Source: Bacteroidota bacterium (lineage in GTDB: Bacteria > Bacteroidota > Bacteroidia > B-17B0 > Aurantibacillaceae). Taken from it: a DNA stretch of 64,000 nt. The notes beneath the pieces were generated by a model, which was not told where the DNA came from, searched no databases, and saw only the letters and a program-made list of their open reading frames with translations. Location: contig JADJSH010000009.1 in the NCBI GenBank assembly GCA_016711805.1, forward strand, positions 129,646 through 193,645, written 5' to 3'. The position numbers and the translations under genes were made by a program. Below, in pieces: positions 26,743-35,476 of this stretch. The stretch's first letter is position 1. Each line of letters opens with the position of its first letter.

Positions 26743-27489
26743 ATGAAAACAACAAGACCAACACAACAAATTTACAGTAACTACACAAAACAAGATTTTG
26801 AAGTATGGAAAACCTTATTTAATAGGCAATTAGAACTGTTAAAGCCAAATGTATCGGTTGAATATTTAACAGCATTAAGTGTCATTAATTTCACGCAAGA
26901 TAAAATCCCCGACTTTGAAGAAGTAAATGCAGTTTTACAAAGCACAACTTCTTGGAGTTTAGAAGTAGTTCCAAATATTAGCGAACAAAAAGAGTTTTTT
27001 GAGTTTTTGTCACAGAAAAAGTTTACAACAACTTGCTGGTTGCGAACCATGGAACAATTAGATTATTTGGAAGAGCCAGATATGTTTCATGACGTATTTG
27101 GTCATGTGCCTTTGCTCTGCAACCAAGCCTATGTTGACTTTTTTAAAGGCATAAGTGATATTGCTTTAAGAAATATTGATAATCCAAATGCTATCAAATT
27201 ATTAGGTCGTTTATACTGGTTTACCATTGAGTTTGGTTTAATTGAAGAAGATGGGCAACTTAAAATTTACGGAGCAGGAATTATTTCTTCTAAAGGAGAA
27301 ACAGAACATTGTTTGAGTAAAAAGGCTAAGCAATTACCTTTTGATATTCAAACTATTTTTGAAACAGATTATCGAACGGATGTCTTTCAGGAAACCTATT
27401 TTGTAATTGATTCGTTTGAACAGCTCTATAATTCATTAGAGAAAATTGAGTTGTTGTTATATGAAAATATATTGCAATTGAACGAGTAA
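26743..27489 (+). CDS. phhA: phenylalanine 4-hydroxylase
   Basis: A 248-residue non-haem iron monooxygenase of the aromatic amino acid hydroxylase family, converting phenylalanine to tyrosine with a pterin cofactor. The iron ligands are H116 and H121 in MFHDVFGHVPLL and E163 in FTIEFGLIEE. It is a single catalytic domain without the animal regulatory domain, the usual bacterial form. Tyrosine hydroxylase activity cannot be excluded from sequence, but bacterial members are Phe hydroxylases. It is preceded by a Tyr-codon attenuator, so expression should rise when charged tRNA-Tyr is scarce. Confidence 0.93.
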   Translation: MKTTRPTQQIYSNYTKQDFEVWKTLFNRQLELLKPNVSVEYLTALSVINFTQDKIPDFEEVNAVLQSTTSWSLEVVPNISEQKEFFEFLSQKKFTTTCWLRTMEQLDYLEEPDMFHDVFGHVPLLCNQAYVDFFKGISDIALRNIDNPNAIKLLGRLYWFTIEFGLIEEDGQLKIYGAGIISSKGETEHCLSKKAKQLPFDIQTIFETDYRTDVFQETYFVIDSFEQLYNSLEKIELLLYENILQLNE

Positions 27490-27493
27490 TGAA

Positions 27494-27524
27494 AAGCCCA
27501 CTATTAATTGCTAATAGTGGGCTT
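27494..27524 (-). terminator. terminator hairpin between convergent phhA and PD40 gene
   Basis: A perfect 13-bp stem (AAGCCCACTATTA and TAATAGTGGGCTT) with a five-base loop. On the minus strand it is followed by TTTTC, so it best serves the PD40/SPOR gene. In the plus direction A residues follow, so it may act less well for phhA. Confidence 0.75.
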
Positions 27525-27546
27525 AAAAAATAATTCTTTATAAAAA

Positions 27547-29535
27547 TTATTTCAAAATACCTTGATTCAAAAGTTCTTTAAAGTAATAGCGTTCGCCTTT
27601 GTAAATCGCTAATATGAAAGCATCTTTAATGCCATTTTTTTTAGCTTTTTCGAGCACGGCATTTGTTTCATTTAATGTTTTAAATGATCCAATGGTAAAT
27701 CTGGTAATGTTATCTGAGAACGTTTTTCTAAGTGCTTTAGGTAGTCCAATTAATTTAGAATAATTAAAGTTCTCATAAATTTTATAAGCACCTATTTGAA
27801 CGGTGTAAAATAAACTATCAATTTCTGAATTACCATACTTTGCTAAAAATTGCTCATTGGTTAAACTTAAATCAGATATATTTTCAGATTTAAAAGCAGA
27901 TGAATCTACTTTTGCAAAATTCAGTTTTTGGTATTCATCAGAAAATAATTCAGCGTCAATCTCAAGTCTTGCAAACGAATCAATTTTAGCAGTTGAAATA
28001 TCTTTTGTAAGTGTTACCCCTTGATATTTATATATAATTTCATATTCGTTACCAGAAGGCAAATTAACTAAATAGGCACCATTCACCGAATTAGAATTAA
28101 ATGTTCCAGAATAATCTTTACGGTTTATTTTGGACCGCACTAAAATATCAGCTTTCACATGCGCATTATCAAAGGTTACTTTACCAGTCACTAAAACTAA
28201 AGCCGTTGGTTTGCCAAACATACCTGGTTCAACTGTATAAATATCTTGTTGTCCAAATCCATCTTTCTTTTCAGAAGAGTAGTAACCACGTTGTCCGTCA
28301 GATGAAACAATATAAAATTTATCATCTTGGGAAGTATTTACAGGCTTACCTACATTGTATGGTGTTGTCCAAGAACCATTTTTTAATTCACTTCTAAAAA
28401 TATCGTAGCCACCAATGGTGTTATGACCATTTGACGAGAAGAATAAAGTTTTTCCGTCAGAGTGAATGAAAGGAGCGTCTTCATCAAATTTTGTATTAAT
28501 TTCAGGACCGAAATTTTTCACATCTCCCCAAGTACCATCTGGTTGAAGTTTTGCGTAATACAAATCTCTTCCTCCAACACCGCCTTGGCGCTCAGATGAA
28601 AAACAAATTGTTTTTTCGTCGGGAAATAAGCAGGCACTTCCTTCCCAAAAATTTGAATTGATACCTTTTATTTTTTCAGGAACAGACCAGTTAGCACCAT
28701 CCAGCTTACTCATAAAAATATCACCACTTCCAACACCAACGTTTCTATAAATAAATAATTTTTGACCATCATGCGAAATGTGCACTACAGCATCATGTCC
28801 GTTTGTATTGATATTATTAATCGGTATTGGTTCGCCCCAGTTATTTCTTTCATTTTTATATGAAATCATAATATCTTCAAAATACACCCCATTTTTTTCA
28901 TCTACTTTGTTTGGTAGTATTTGTTTTCCCCCCATCGATTTTTCTCCACGATAAGTATATACCATAAAACTTTCATTGGAGGGAAATACAGGAGTATATT
29001 CGGACCCTGATGTGTTAATTGGCGCTCCGATATTTTTTATTTTGGCCACTACTCCTTTTTTATCTAGGGAGATGGCACTTTTGCAAATATATATTTGATG
29101 ATCAACTTCTGCTTTTATATCTTTATCCAAAGGATTTAATTTGTATGCTTCAAATTGAGCAATGGCTTCGGTAAATTTGTCGTTCACTAAGTAAGCTCTT
29201 CCTAAATAGTAATCATAGTCTAATAATTTTGATTTAATGGATGAGGCCGCTTTGATTAAAGATTCGGAATTTGTTTGAAAACGCGGGTCAAAAATGCTGC
29301 AAGAGCCAAGGAGATATCCGATATAAATATTTGATTTATGTTTTTTGTATAAACTATCATAAATAGGTCTCGCAAAAAGATATTCTTGATTGCTAAAGTA
29401 CTTATCGGCACTGTTTAATTTTTGACGTTCAATAAGAGGCCAATTTTTAGTTTCATCCTCTTTTAATTCAATATTAATTTGAGAATAAACGAGTTGAGAT
29501 AGTACAGTAAGTATAAAAAGAAATTTGAATTTCAT
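27547..29535 (-). CDS. PD40 beta-propeller surface protein with TPR and SPOR-like domains
   Basis: I chose the ATG at 29535 because MKFKFLFILTVLSQLVYSQ is a good signal peptide. The 17 codons upstream look non-coding. The 662-residue protein has an N-terminal TPR segment, a central propeller of PD40-type repeats (DGKTLFFSSNGHNTIGGYDIF, FPDEKTICFSSERQGG), a beta-sandwich (about residues 455-535) and a C-terminal SPOR-like pair (FYTVQIGAYK, RFTIGSFKTLNETNAVL). The front resembles PorE-type envelope proteins of gliding/T9SS systems, but the OmpA domain usual there is absent. A paralog with the same order is at 50667. Confidence 0.82.
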   Translation of the reverse strand: MKFKFLFILTVLSQLVYSQINIELKEDETKNWPLIERQKLNSADKYFSNQEYLFARPIYDSLYKKHKSNIYIGYLLGSCSIFDPRFQTNSESLIKAASSIKSKLLDYDYYLGRAYLVNDKFTEAIAQFEAYKLNPLDKDIKAEVDHQIYICKSAISLDKKGVVAKIKNIGAPINTSGSEYTPVFPSNESFMVYTYRGEKSMGGKQILPNKVDEKNGVYFEDIMISYKNERNNWGEPIPINNINTNGHDAVVHISHDGQKLFIYRNVGVGSGDIFMSKLDGANWSVPEKIKGINSNFWEGSACLFPDEKTICFSSERQGGVGGRDLYYAKLQPDGTWGDVKNFGPEINTKFDEDAPFIHSDGKTLFFSSNGHNTIGGYDIFRSELKNGSWTTPYNVGKPVNTSQDDKFYIVSSDGQRGYYSSEKKDGFGQQDIYTVEPGMFGKPTALVLVTGKVTFDNAHVKADILVRSKINRKDYSGTFNSNSVNGAYLVNLPSGNEYEIIYKYQGVTLTKDISTAKIDSFARLEIDAELFSDEYQKLNFAKVDSSAFKSENISDLSLTNEQFLAKYGNSEIDSLFYTVQIGAYKIYENFNYSKLIGLPKALRKTFSDNITRFTIGSFKTLNETNAVLEKAKKNGIKDAFILAIYKGERYYFKELLNQGILK

Positions 29536-29639
29536 AAGGCTATATGATGATTTTTTAGTACATAAAAATAGTAATTGATTTATCAAAACAACGAATAAAA
29601 TGGCTATTGTTTATAATTTTAACATATATCTAACTCTAA

Positions 29640-30137
29640 TTATTTGTAAATTTTTGTTACTCGAACAATCTTCAAAAAACGTTTCTCATAGTAAGGAGAT
29701 TCTTTATAAGATGATATTTTGACTCCTGAATGTTTTTTGTTGGATGAGCTATGAATAAATTGCAATTCTTCTCCAAAATTTGAAATCACAATGCCAACAT
29801 GTCCTGCATTTCTATTTTTTGCATTAGTGCCAGTAAATACAATGACATCGCCAGCAATACACGAATCGGGAGGGATGGTTTTACCAGTCGTTATAAAATC
29901 GGAGGATGAACGGGGTACATTTATCTTAAAATGGTTAAAAACGTAATATACAAATCCAGAACAGTCAAATCCACTATTTGGAGTACAGCTAGCGTATTTA
30001 TAATTTGTACCAAGATGTTTTTTGCAAAATGTCAAAAGACTGTCTATTTGAATACTATCTTTAGGATGAATGGGAGGGTTCATACTTTTTGACAAAAAAG
30101 TGCTGAGGGTAAAAAGTATGATAAATAAAAATTTCAT
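29640..30137 (-). CDS. NlpC/P60-family cell-wall hydrolase
   Basis: A 165-residue secreted cysteine peptidase with signal sequence MKFLFIILFTLSTFLSKS. The catalytic triad is visible: Cys in SGFDCSGFVYYVF, His in NAGHVGIVIS, and a polar residue (His) in QFIHSSSNKKHSG. GDVIVFTG is the conserved strand between them. The family cleaves peptide crosslinks in peptidoglycan. It is a single catalytic domain without SH3 repeats. It lies 104 bp upstream of the PD40/SPOR gene on the same strand. Confidence 0.9.
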   Translation of the reverse strand: MKFLFIILFTLSTFLSKSMNPPIHPKDSIQIDSLLTFCKKHLGTNYKYASCTPNSGFDCSGFVYYVFNHFKINVPRSSSDFITTGKTIPPDSCIAGDVIVFTGTNAKNRNAGHVGIVISNFGEELQFIHSSSNKKHSGVKISSYKESPYYEKRFLKIVRVTKIYK

Positions 30138-30318
30138 TATATTTAAAGATAGCTCAAAAGTCCCGTTAATTGAGTAAAAAGTTGTGAATATCTGTTAAAT
30201 GCCTTTAAGTGACTTAATCCAAAAAATCATAAAAATGCTTTATAATTTTAATATTACTATTTGGCTTACAACATTTTTAGTTTTTATATGTTAATTTTAT
30301 AATCAGTAATATCCACAC

Positions 30319-31332
30319 ATGAAAATTAGAAAATTAACCGAAAGTTTTAAAGCACAACGTTTTGTGTTGGTTGTTGCGTTATTTATAATTGGGTGTTATA
30401 GCACGCAATGTCAAAACGCGAATCATACCGAAAGTGCGAATAAAACATCAACTATTAAAAAAGATACACCTATGAAACTAAATCCATTAAACGAACAAGA
30501 ACAATATGTTATTTTACGTAAAGGAACTGAAAGACCATTTACAGGTGAATACACGGATAAATTTGATAAAGGGACTTATATATGTAAGCAATGTAATGCC
30601 CCACTTTACGAATCTGATTCAAAATTTCATTCGGGTTGTGGTTGGCCTAGTTTTGACGATGAAATAAAAGGGGCGGTTAAAAAAACAGTGGATGCCGACG
30701 GACAAAGAACAGAAATTACTTGCGCTAATTGCGGAGGACATTTAGGTCATGTGTTTTATGGAGAAGGCTTAACGGACAAAAATACGCGTCATTGTGTAAA
30801 TTCTACTTCAATGTTATTTGTTGAAGGAAGCGCTTCTAAGAAAGAAAGCGTGTCTACTAAAGCTATTTTTGCAGGCGGTTGTTTTTGGGGAGTAGAGTAT
30901 TATTTTCAACATGCTAAAGGTGTATTAAGCACTAAAGTGGGCTATATCGGTGGACATACTCAAAATCCTACATATAAGGAAGTGTGCGCTCATACAACAG
31001 GTCATGTAGAAGCATTAGAAGTAACTTTTGATCCGTCTCAAACTAGTTATGAAGAATTGGCGAAATTGTTTTTTGAAATTCATGATCCCACACAAGCAAA
31101 CGGACAAGGAAACGACGTTGGTCCGCAATATTTATCCGAAATATTTTATTTTGACGATGCTCAAAAAGCGACTTGCGAAAAATTGATAGCACAATTACAA
31201 ATTAAAGGATACAAAGTGGCCACGAAATTAAGAAAGACTTCTACTTTTTGGCCCGCAGAAGATTATCATCAACAATACTACGAAAAAGAGGGTGGCACAC
31301 CTTATTGCCACCGACGAGTATCCCGATTTTAA
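30319..31332 (+). CDS. msrBA: bifunctional peptide methionine sulfoxide reductase MsrB-MsrA, exported
   Basis: A 337-residue fusion that reduces both epimers of methionine sulfoxide. MsrB comes first (ERPFTGEY, zinc Cys pairs CKQC and CANC, GCGWPSF, catalytic C159 in RHCVNSTSMLF). MsrA follows (catalytic C188 in GGCFWGVEYYF, then GYIGG and the PQYLSEIFY segment). The first 25 residues form a lipoprotein-like signal ending in FIIGC, so the enzyme probably works in the periplasm. An internal ATG at 30472 (MKLNPLNEQEQY) would give a cytosolic form. A terminator follows. Confidence 0.92.
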   Translation: MKIRKLTESFKAQRFVLVVALFIIGCYSTQCQNANHTESANKTSTIKKDTPMKLNPLNEQEQYVILRKGTERPFTGEYTDKFDKGTYICKQCNAPLYESDSKFHSGCGWPSFDDEIKGAVKKTVDADGQRTEITCANCGGHLGHVFYGEGLTDKNTRHCVNSTSMLFVEGSASKKESVSTKAIFAGGCFWGVEYYFQHAKGVLSTKVGYIGGHTQNPTYKEVCAHTTGHVEALEVTFDPSQTSYEELAKLFFEIHDPTQANGQGNDVGPQYLSEIFYFDDAQKATCEKLIAQLQIKGYKVATKLRKTSTFWPAEDYHQQYYEKEGGTPYCHRRVSRF

Positions 31333-31364
31333 TAGCACTTATCGGTTAAATAGTAGCAGTTATT

Positions 31365-31395
31365 AAAAAGCCCCTCAATACTGTGGGGCTTTTTT
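31365..31395 (+). terminator. intrinsic terminator after msrBA
   Basis: Arms AAAAAGCCCC (31365-31374) and GGGGCTTTTT (31385-31394) with a ten-base loop, followed by T residues, 33 bp after the stop. Confidence 0.85.
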
Positions 31396-31442
31396 GTTTT
31401 CTCTGCATATAATCCATACCTTGCCTATACGAATTGTAAATC

Positions 31443-33413
31443 ATGCATTATTTTAGGTTAATTATCCTTTTCATAGTATTTAATGTCAACGGGTTTTCTC
31501 AAGGAAATACGATTGAATCTTTAAAATCTTCTTTAAATACTTCCAAAAACGACACCATCCGTTGTGATGTTTTAGATCAACTCATTGAAATTGCTGCCGA
31601 TGGCGAATGGCAAAAATACAATGAGCAAATGAAGCAAGTAGCTTTAAAAAACCTTGCTTTAAAACCAACAGGAAGACTTTTAGTAGTTTATAGTAAGTAT
31701 TATGCTACCGCACTTCATAATCAAGGAATTATTTATTCGGAACAAACTAATGATGATAAAGCTGTTGAATATTTTAATAAGGCAATTGAGGTTAGTAAGC
31801 AGTCGGGTAATAAAAATGAAATGGCTATTTCGCTGCAAGCTATTGCACAAATTGATATTAGAAAGGGAAATAATACGAAGGCATTAAATCAATTATATGA
31901 GTGTTTAAAAATATTTGAAGAAACTGGCGATGAAATTGGTGTGGCTGATGTGCATCTAAGCATCGGTGATATTTGTTATTTGCAACAAGAATATAAAAAA
32001 GCCATTGAACATCATCTAAAAAGTAGAGAACTTTACATTAAAAATAATTATGAGGTAGCTATTAGCACTATTAATTTTAAAATTGGTGTTGATTATAATG
32101 CGTATAAAGATTACCCAAAAGCTTTGGAGTATTTGCAAAAGAGTATTGATGCCGTTGAAAATTCAGAAATTGGTGTTAATTCGGTGGCATATTTAAATAT
32201 CGCTCAAATTTATATCTATCAAAATAAATACGATAAGGCTTTAACATACGCTTTACAAGGATTAAGTATTGCAGAAGGTATGCAAAATAAAGTGGAGATG
32301 AATCATAGTCACATTATTTTAAGTAGAATTTTCGGTTCTCAAAAAAAATACCCTTTAGCTATTTCTCATGGAGAAGACGCTTTAAAAATAGGTCAAGAGA
32401 TTAATCATCCTGCCGAAATTACGATGGCGGCTAATCAATTGTACTTAATTTACAAGGAAACTAATCAGGAAGGAAAAGCCTCTAAGTATCACGAAATTTA
32501 TATTGAAGCAAAAAACACCTTAGATAATCAAGAATCAAAAAATGCTTTGTTGGAACAAAAATTAAAGTATGAGTTTGAGAAAAAAGAATTAATCACAAAA
32601 TCAGAAAATGAAAAAAAGTTAGACGCCTTAAATGCTGCTAATGAAAAAAGTAATTTGATGAAAAATATCTGGTTAATTGTATTTGCTTCCATACTAATTT
32701 TATTAGCAGTAAGTGCATTTTTTTTATATAGAAACTTCAAACAAAAAAGTATTATCAATGCTCAGAAAAATAATTTATTAAAACAAAAATTGTTGGTTTC
32801 TCAAATGAATCCTCACTTTATTTTTAATTCTCTAAATGCTATTCAAAACTATATTTTTAAACAAGATAGTTTAAAAGCGGGCGATTATTTAGCTCAGTTT
32901 TCTGAGTTAATTCGTATGATACTGGATTACTCTCGTAAAGATTATATTTCAGTAGAAGCAGAAGTGAAATTGTTAAACACTTATTTAGAATTACAAAAGC
33001 TACGTTTTGAAAGTAAGTTTGATTACACGATTACTATTGATAAAAAAATTGATAGAGATAGCATTAGTATTCCCCCTATGCTGGCTCAACCTTTTATTGA
33101 AAATGCGATTGAGCATGGTATTTTTTATAAAAAAGATAAGGGTAGAGTGGATGTTAGATTATTTTATGAAGATAATTTTTTGATTTATGAAATAGAAGAT
33201 GATGGTGTTGGAATGGAAGAGGCAATGAAACTGAAAAATAAATTAAAATCATCTTATGAATCTTTAGCTACCATAATTACTAAAGAACGCATGACAAGTT
33301 TAAATGAACAAACTAAAGGAAATGTTGAGATTGAAATAGTGGATAAAAAAACATTATCTCCAGAAAATTCAGGAGTAAAAGTAAAATTTATTGTTCCCTA
33401 TAAAGCAAAATAA
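31443..33413 (+). CDS. TPR sensor histidine kinase of the LytS/YehU type
   Basis: A 656-residue kinase. It has a signal peptide, seven or so TPRs (residues about 70-350), a coiled-coil, a transmembrane helix near residues 405-428 and the His_kinase domain with QMNPHFIFNSLNAIQNYIF, where H458 is the phospho-acceptor. The ATP-binding lid region reads PFIENAIEHG and later EDDGVGM. The domain order places the TPR sensor outside the cytoplasm. It precedes by 6 bp a LytTR response regulator, so they form a two-component pair. The signal is unknown. Confidence 0.9.
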   Translation: MHYFRLIILFIVFNVNGFSQGNTIESLKSSLNTSKNDTIRCDVLDQLIEIAADGEWQKYNEQMKQVALKNLALKPTGRLLVVYSKYYATALHNQGIIYSEQTNDDKAVEYFNKAIEVSKQSGNKNEMAISLQAIAQIDIRKGNNTKALNQLYECLKIFEETGDEIGVADVHLSIGDICYLQQEYKKAIEHHLKSRELYIKNNYEVAISTINFKIGVDYNAYKDYPKALEYLQKSIDAVENSEIGVNSVAYLNIAQIYIYQNKYDKALTYALQGLSIAEGMQNKVEMNHSHIILSRIFGSQKKYPLAISHGEDALKIGQEINHPAEITMAANQLYLIYKETNQEGKASKYHEIYIEAKNTLDNQESKNALLEQKLKYEFEKKELITKSENEKKLDALNAANEKSNLMKNIWLIVFASILILLAVSAFFLYRNFKQKSIINAQKNNLLKQKLLVSQMNPHFIFNSLNAIQNYIFKQDSLKAGDYLAQFSELIRMILDYSRKDYISVEAEVKLLNTYLELQKLRFESKFDYTITIDKKIDRDSISIPPMLAQPFIENAIEHGIFYKKDKGRVDVRLFYEDNFLIYEIEDDGVGMEEAMKLKNKLKSSYESLATIITKERMTSLNEQTKGNVEIEIVDKKTLSPENSGVKVKFIVPYKAK

Positions 33414-33419
33414 AAAAAT

Positions 33420-34166
33420 ATGATTAAAGCAATTGTTATTGATGACGAAACAAACAATCAGGAATTGATTTGTAATTTATTAAGCTCTTATGCCGAAAAT
33501 ATTCAAGTGGCATCTGTTGCAGGCTCTGTTGAGGACGGATATCAAGCTATTGTTGAACATCAGCCCGATTTAGTGTTTTTAGATATTCAAATGCCCGATG
33601 GAACCGGCTTTGATTTATTGAAGAAATTTGAAAAAATTAATTTCAAAGTTATTTTTGTAACAGCCCATCAGGAGTATGCTATTGAAGCGTTTAAGTACAG
33701 TGCCTTAGATTATTTATTGAAGCCTTTATCGCCTTCTAATTTAATTTCTGCAATTAAAAAAGTGGAAGAATCATTTAATAGTGATGAATTAAATTTGAAA
33801 TTGAAAACACTATTGAGCAATATTACCGAGCCGGCGAAAACTAAACGTAAAATTGTTTTAAAAACAATGGAGCGTATTTATTCGGTGGATTTAAATGATG
33901 TCATTCGTTTTGAATCGGATGGAGGATATACGAAGGTTTATTTATTAGACGGTAAACGAATCATGGTATCTCGCACCATGAAAGAGTTTGATGATTTATT
34001 AACGGATGTAGGCTTTTTAAGAGTACACAATTCGCATTTAATTAATATGAATTATTTATTTTGTTTTGAAAAAACAGAAGGGCATATAGTGATGAAAGAC
34101 GATTCGATTGTGCCTGTTTCTAACAGAAAAAAAGAGCAATTATTAGAGTTGCTGAATATGATTTAG
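33420..34166 (+). CDS. LytTR-family response regulator
   Basis: A 248-residue DNA-binding response regulator. The receiver domain (residues 1-120) has the acidic pair IDDE, phospho-acceptor D55 in VFLDIQMPDG, Thr in FVTAHQEYAIEAF and Lys in YLLKPLS. The C-terminal LytTR domain (about 140-248) includes RFESDGGYTKVYL, LRVHNSHLINM and PVSNRKKEQL. It is expressed with the kinase at 31443 and should regulate by binding tandem sites. The targets cannot be read here. Confidence 0.93.
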   Translation: MIKAIVIDDETNNQELICNLLSSYAENIQVASVAGSVEDGYQAIVEHQPDLVFLDIQMPDGTGFDLLKKFEKINFKVIFVTAHQEYAIEAFKYSALDYLLKPLSPSNLISAIKKVEESFNSDELNLKLKTLLSNITEPAKTKRKIVLKTMERIYSVDLNDVIRFESDGGYTKVYLLDGKRIMVSRTMKEFDDLLTDVGFLRVHNSHLINMNYLFCFEKTEGHIVMKDDSIVPVSNRKKEQLLELLNMI

Positions 34167-34310
34167 TAAATTCTAGTTGTTTGTGACTTCAACCCCGCTT
34201 TTTTAGTTTTCTAATAGCTTAAAATTAAATTGCTACAAATTATAGCAACGTGATGTTGTAATATGTAGTAATTTTATTAAAAGATTTTTGTTAACTAAAT
34301 AGTAAATGCC

Positions 34311-34973
34311 ATGAATATTAGAAATCACAATTCAACTGCTCAACAGGCTCAGTTATCCTTGTTTTCTGAAGCTAAGAAAGAAAGTCCTGTATTAGATACA
34401 GTACATCAGTATTTTTTTATTATATCGCCACCAGAGGCGATTAAAAGCAAAGTTAAATTACTAAAACATAAATTGCATCGAGAAATTGGTTTAAGTGACT
34501 ACAACTTAAATTCTTCCGAAATTATTTCATTAATGTCATTTCACACGATGCGCCCAGTTAACGACCGTTTTATTCAAGCTGTACAGCAATTGTTTTCTAA
34601 TAATCAACCATTTCAAATTCATGTGAGTGGTTTTGATCATTTTGAACACGGCACATCTTCTAATACCATATACGCTAAATTAGAAAACTCAGAACAAATT
34701 GTGAAGTTGTATCAAGAATTACACGTTTTATTGGGATTAAGAGTGCGTTCCTTTGTGCCGCATTTAACTATAGGAAAAGCAGTACCTCGCGCTCATTTCA
34801 AAAAAAGTTTTTCAATGATAAAAAATCATTCCTTCGAAGAAAAATTTACTTGCAATCAAGTTACTATTTTAGAAAGAAGATTGCAAAATGGAGTAGTGGG
34901 TAAGTATCAGGTTTTAAAGGAGATTAGGTTTGAGAGTCCAAATTTCCCTCAAGGCCCAATCCCTCACCCTTAA
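34311..34973 (+). CDS. 2'-5' RNA ligase-like 2H phosphoesterase, probably degenerate first motif
   Basis: A 220-residue protein of the LigT/2H phosphoesterase type. The second His motif is intact (VPHLTIGKAV). The first, expected as H-x-S/T-hydrophobic, reads EIISLMSFHT, with Ile where the His should be, so catalysis is doubtful. The last 12 residues (SPNFPQGPIPHP) are encoded by the left arm of the inverted repeat at 34939-35049, meaning the repeat has replaced the natural C-terminus after YQVLKEIRFE. Family assignment rests on the second motif and overall layout. Confidence 0.65.
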   Translation: MNIRNHNSTAQQAQLSLFSEAKKESPVLDTVHQYFFIISPPEAIKSKVKLLKHKLHREIGLSDYNLNSSEIISLMSFHTMRPVNDRFIQAVQQLFSNNQPFQIHVSGFDHFEHGTSSNTIYAKLENSEQIVKLYQELHVLLGLRVRSFVPHLTIGKAVPRAHFKKSFSMIKNHSFEEKFTCNQVTILERRLQNGVVGKYQVLKEIRFESPNFPQGPIPHP

Positions 34974-35049
34974 TCCCTCTCCCTTTGGGAGAGGGAAACG
35001 CATGCTCCCTTCTCCCAAAGGGAGAAGGGTTGGGGATGAGGGAAATTTG
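34939..35049. repeat. 111-bp long inverted repeat with two internal hairpins
   Basis: The outer arms are perfect 13-mers, CAAATTTCCCTCA (34939-34951) and TGAGGGAAATTTG (35037-35049). Inside are two self-contained palindromes: CCCTCTCCC/GGGAGAGGG (34975-34995, TTT loop) and CCCTTCTCCC/GGGAGAAGGG (35007-35029, AAA loop). It could fold as a cruciform or cloverleaf. It is GC-richer than its surroundings and ends 34 bp before a DUF559 gene. Confidence 0.9.
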
Positions 35050-35083
35050 AAAACAAACACCTAAACTGCATATTAATTTCATT

Positions 35084-35476
35084 ATGAAACTTATTATAAA
35101 CCAATCTTACTGCGCTTTACCTTATATTTTTGATAATGCAAAAGTACTTCGTCAAAGAAGCACAAAGGCAGAACAACATTTATGGAAAATGATTCGTAAT
35201 AGGCAACTAATGGGTTTTAAGTTTAGGCGGCAACATCCATTGAAATATTTTATTGCCGATTTTTATTGCCATGAAGTACTATTAGTAATTGAATTGGATG
35301 GAAGCATACATGAAATAGAAAACGTAAAACAATATGATCAACAACGAGAAACAATAATTACCGAATTAGGAATTACGGTGATGAGATTTAGCAATGACGC
35401 TGTTTTTTTAGAAGCGGATAAGGTGATTGAAAAAATAGAAGCGCATTTAATGAAGTGCAAGAGCTTATTGCATTAA
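35084..35476 (+). CDS. DUF559 endonuclease-like protein
   Basis: A 130-residue protein of the DUF559 family, related to Vsr and other PD-(D/E)xK-fold nucleases. It shows the family string: RSTKAEQHLW, FKFRRQHPLKYFIADFYC, then LVIELDGSIHE, the D..R pair in YDQQRETI, and ITVMRFSNDAVF. The acidic residues in ADFYC and IELDG fit a metal-dependent nuclease site. The gene is full length. It follows the long inverted repeat and its 3' end overlaps the convergent pseudouridine synthase by 12 nt. The substrate is unknown. Confidence 0.88.
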   Translation: MKLIINQSYCALPYIFDNAKVLRQRSTKAEQHLWKMIRNRQLMGFKFRRQHPLKYFIADFYCHEVLLVIELDGSIHEIENVKQYDQQRETIITELGITVMRFSNDAVFLEADKVIEKIEAHLMKCKSLLH

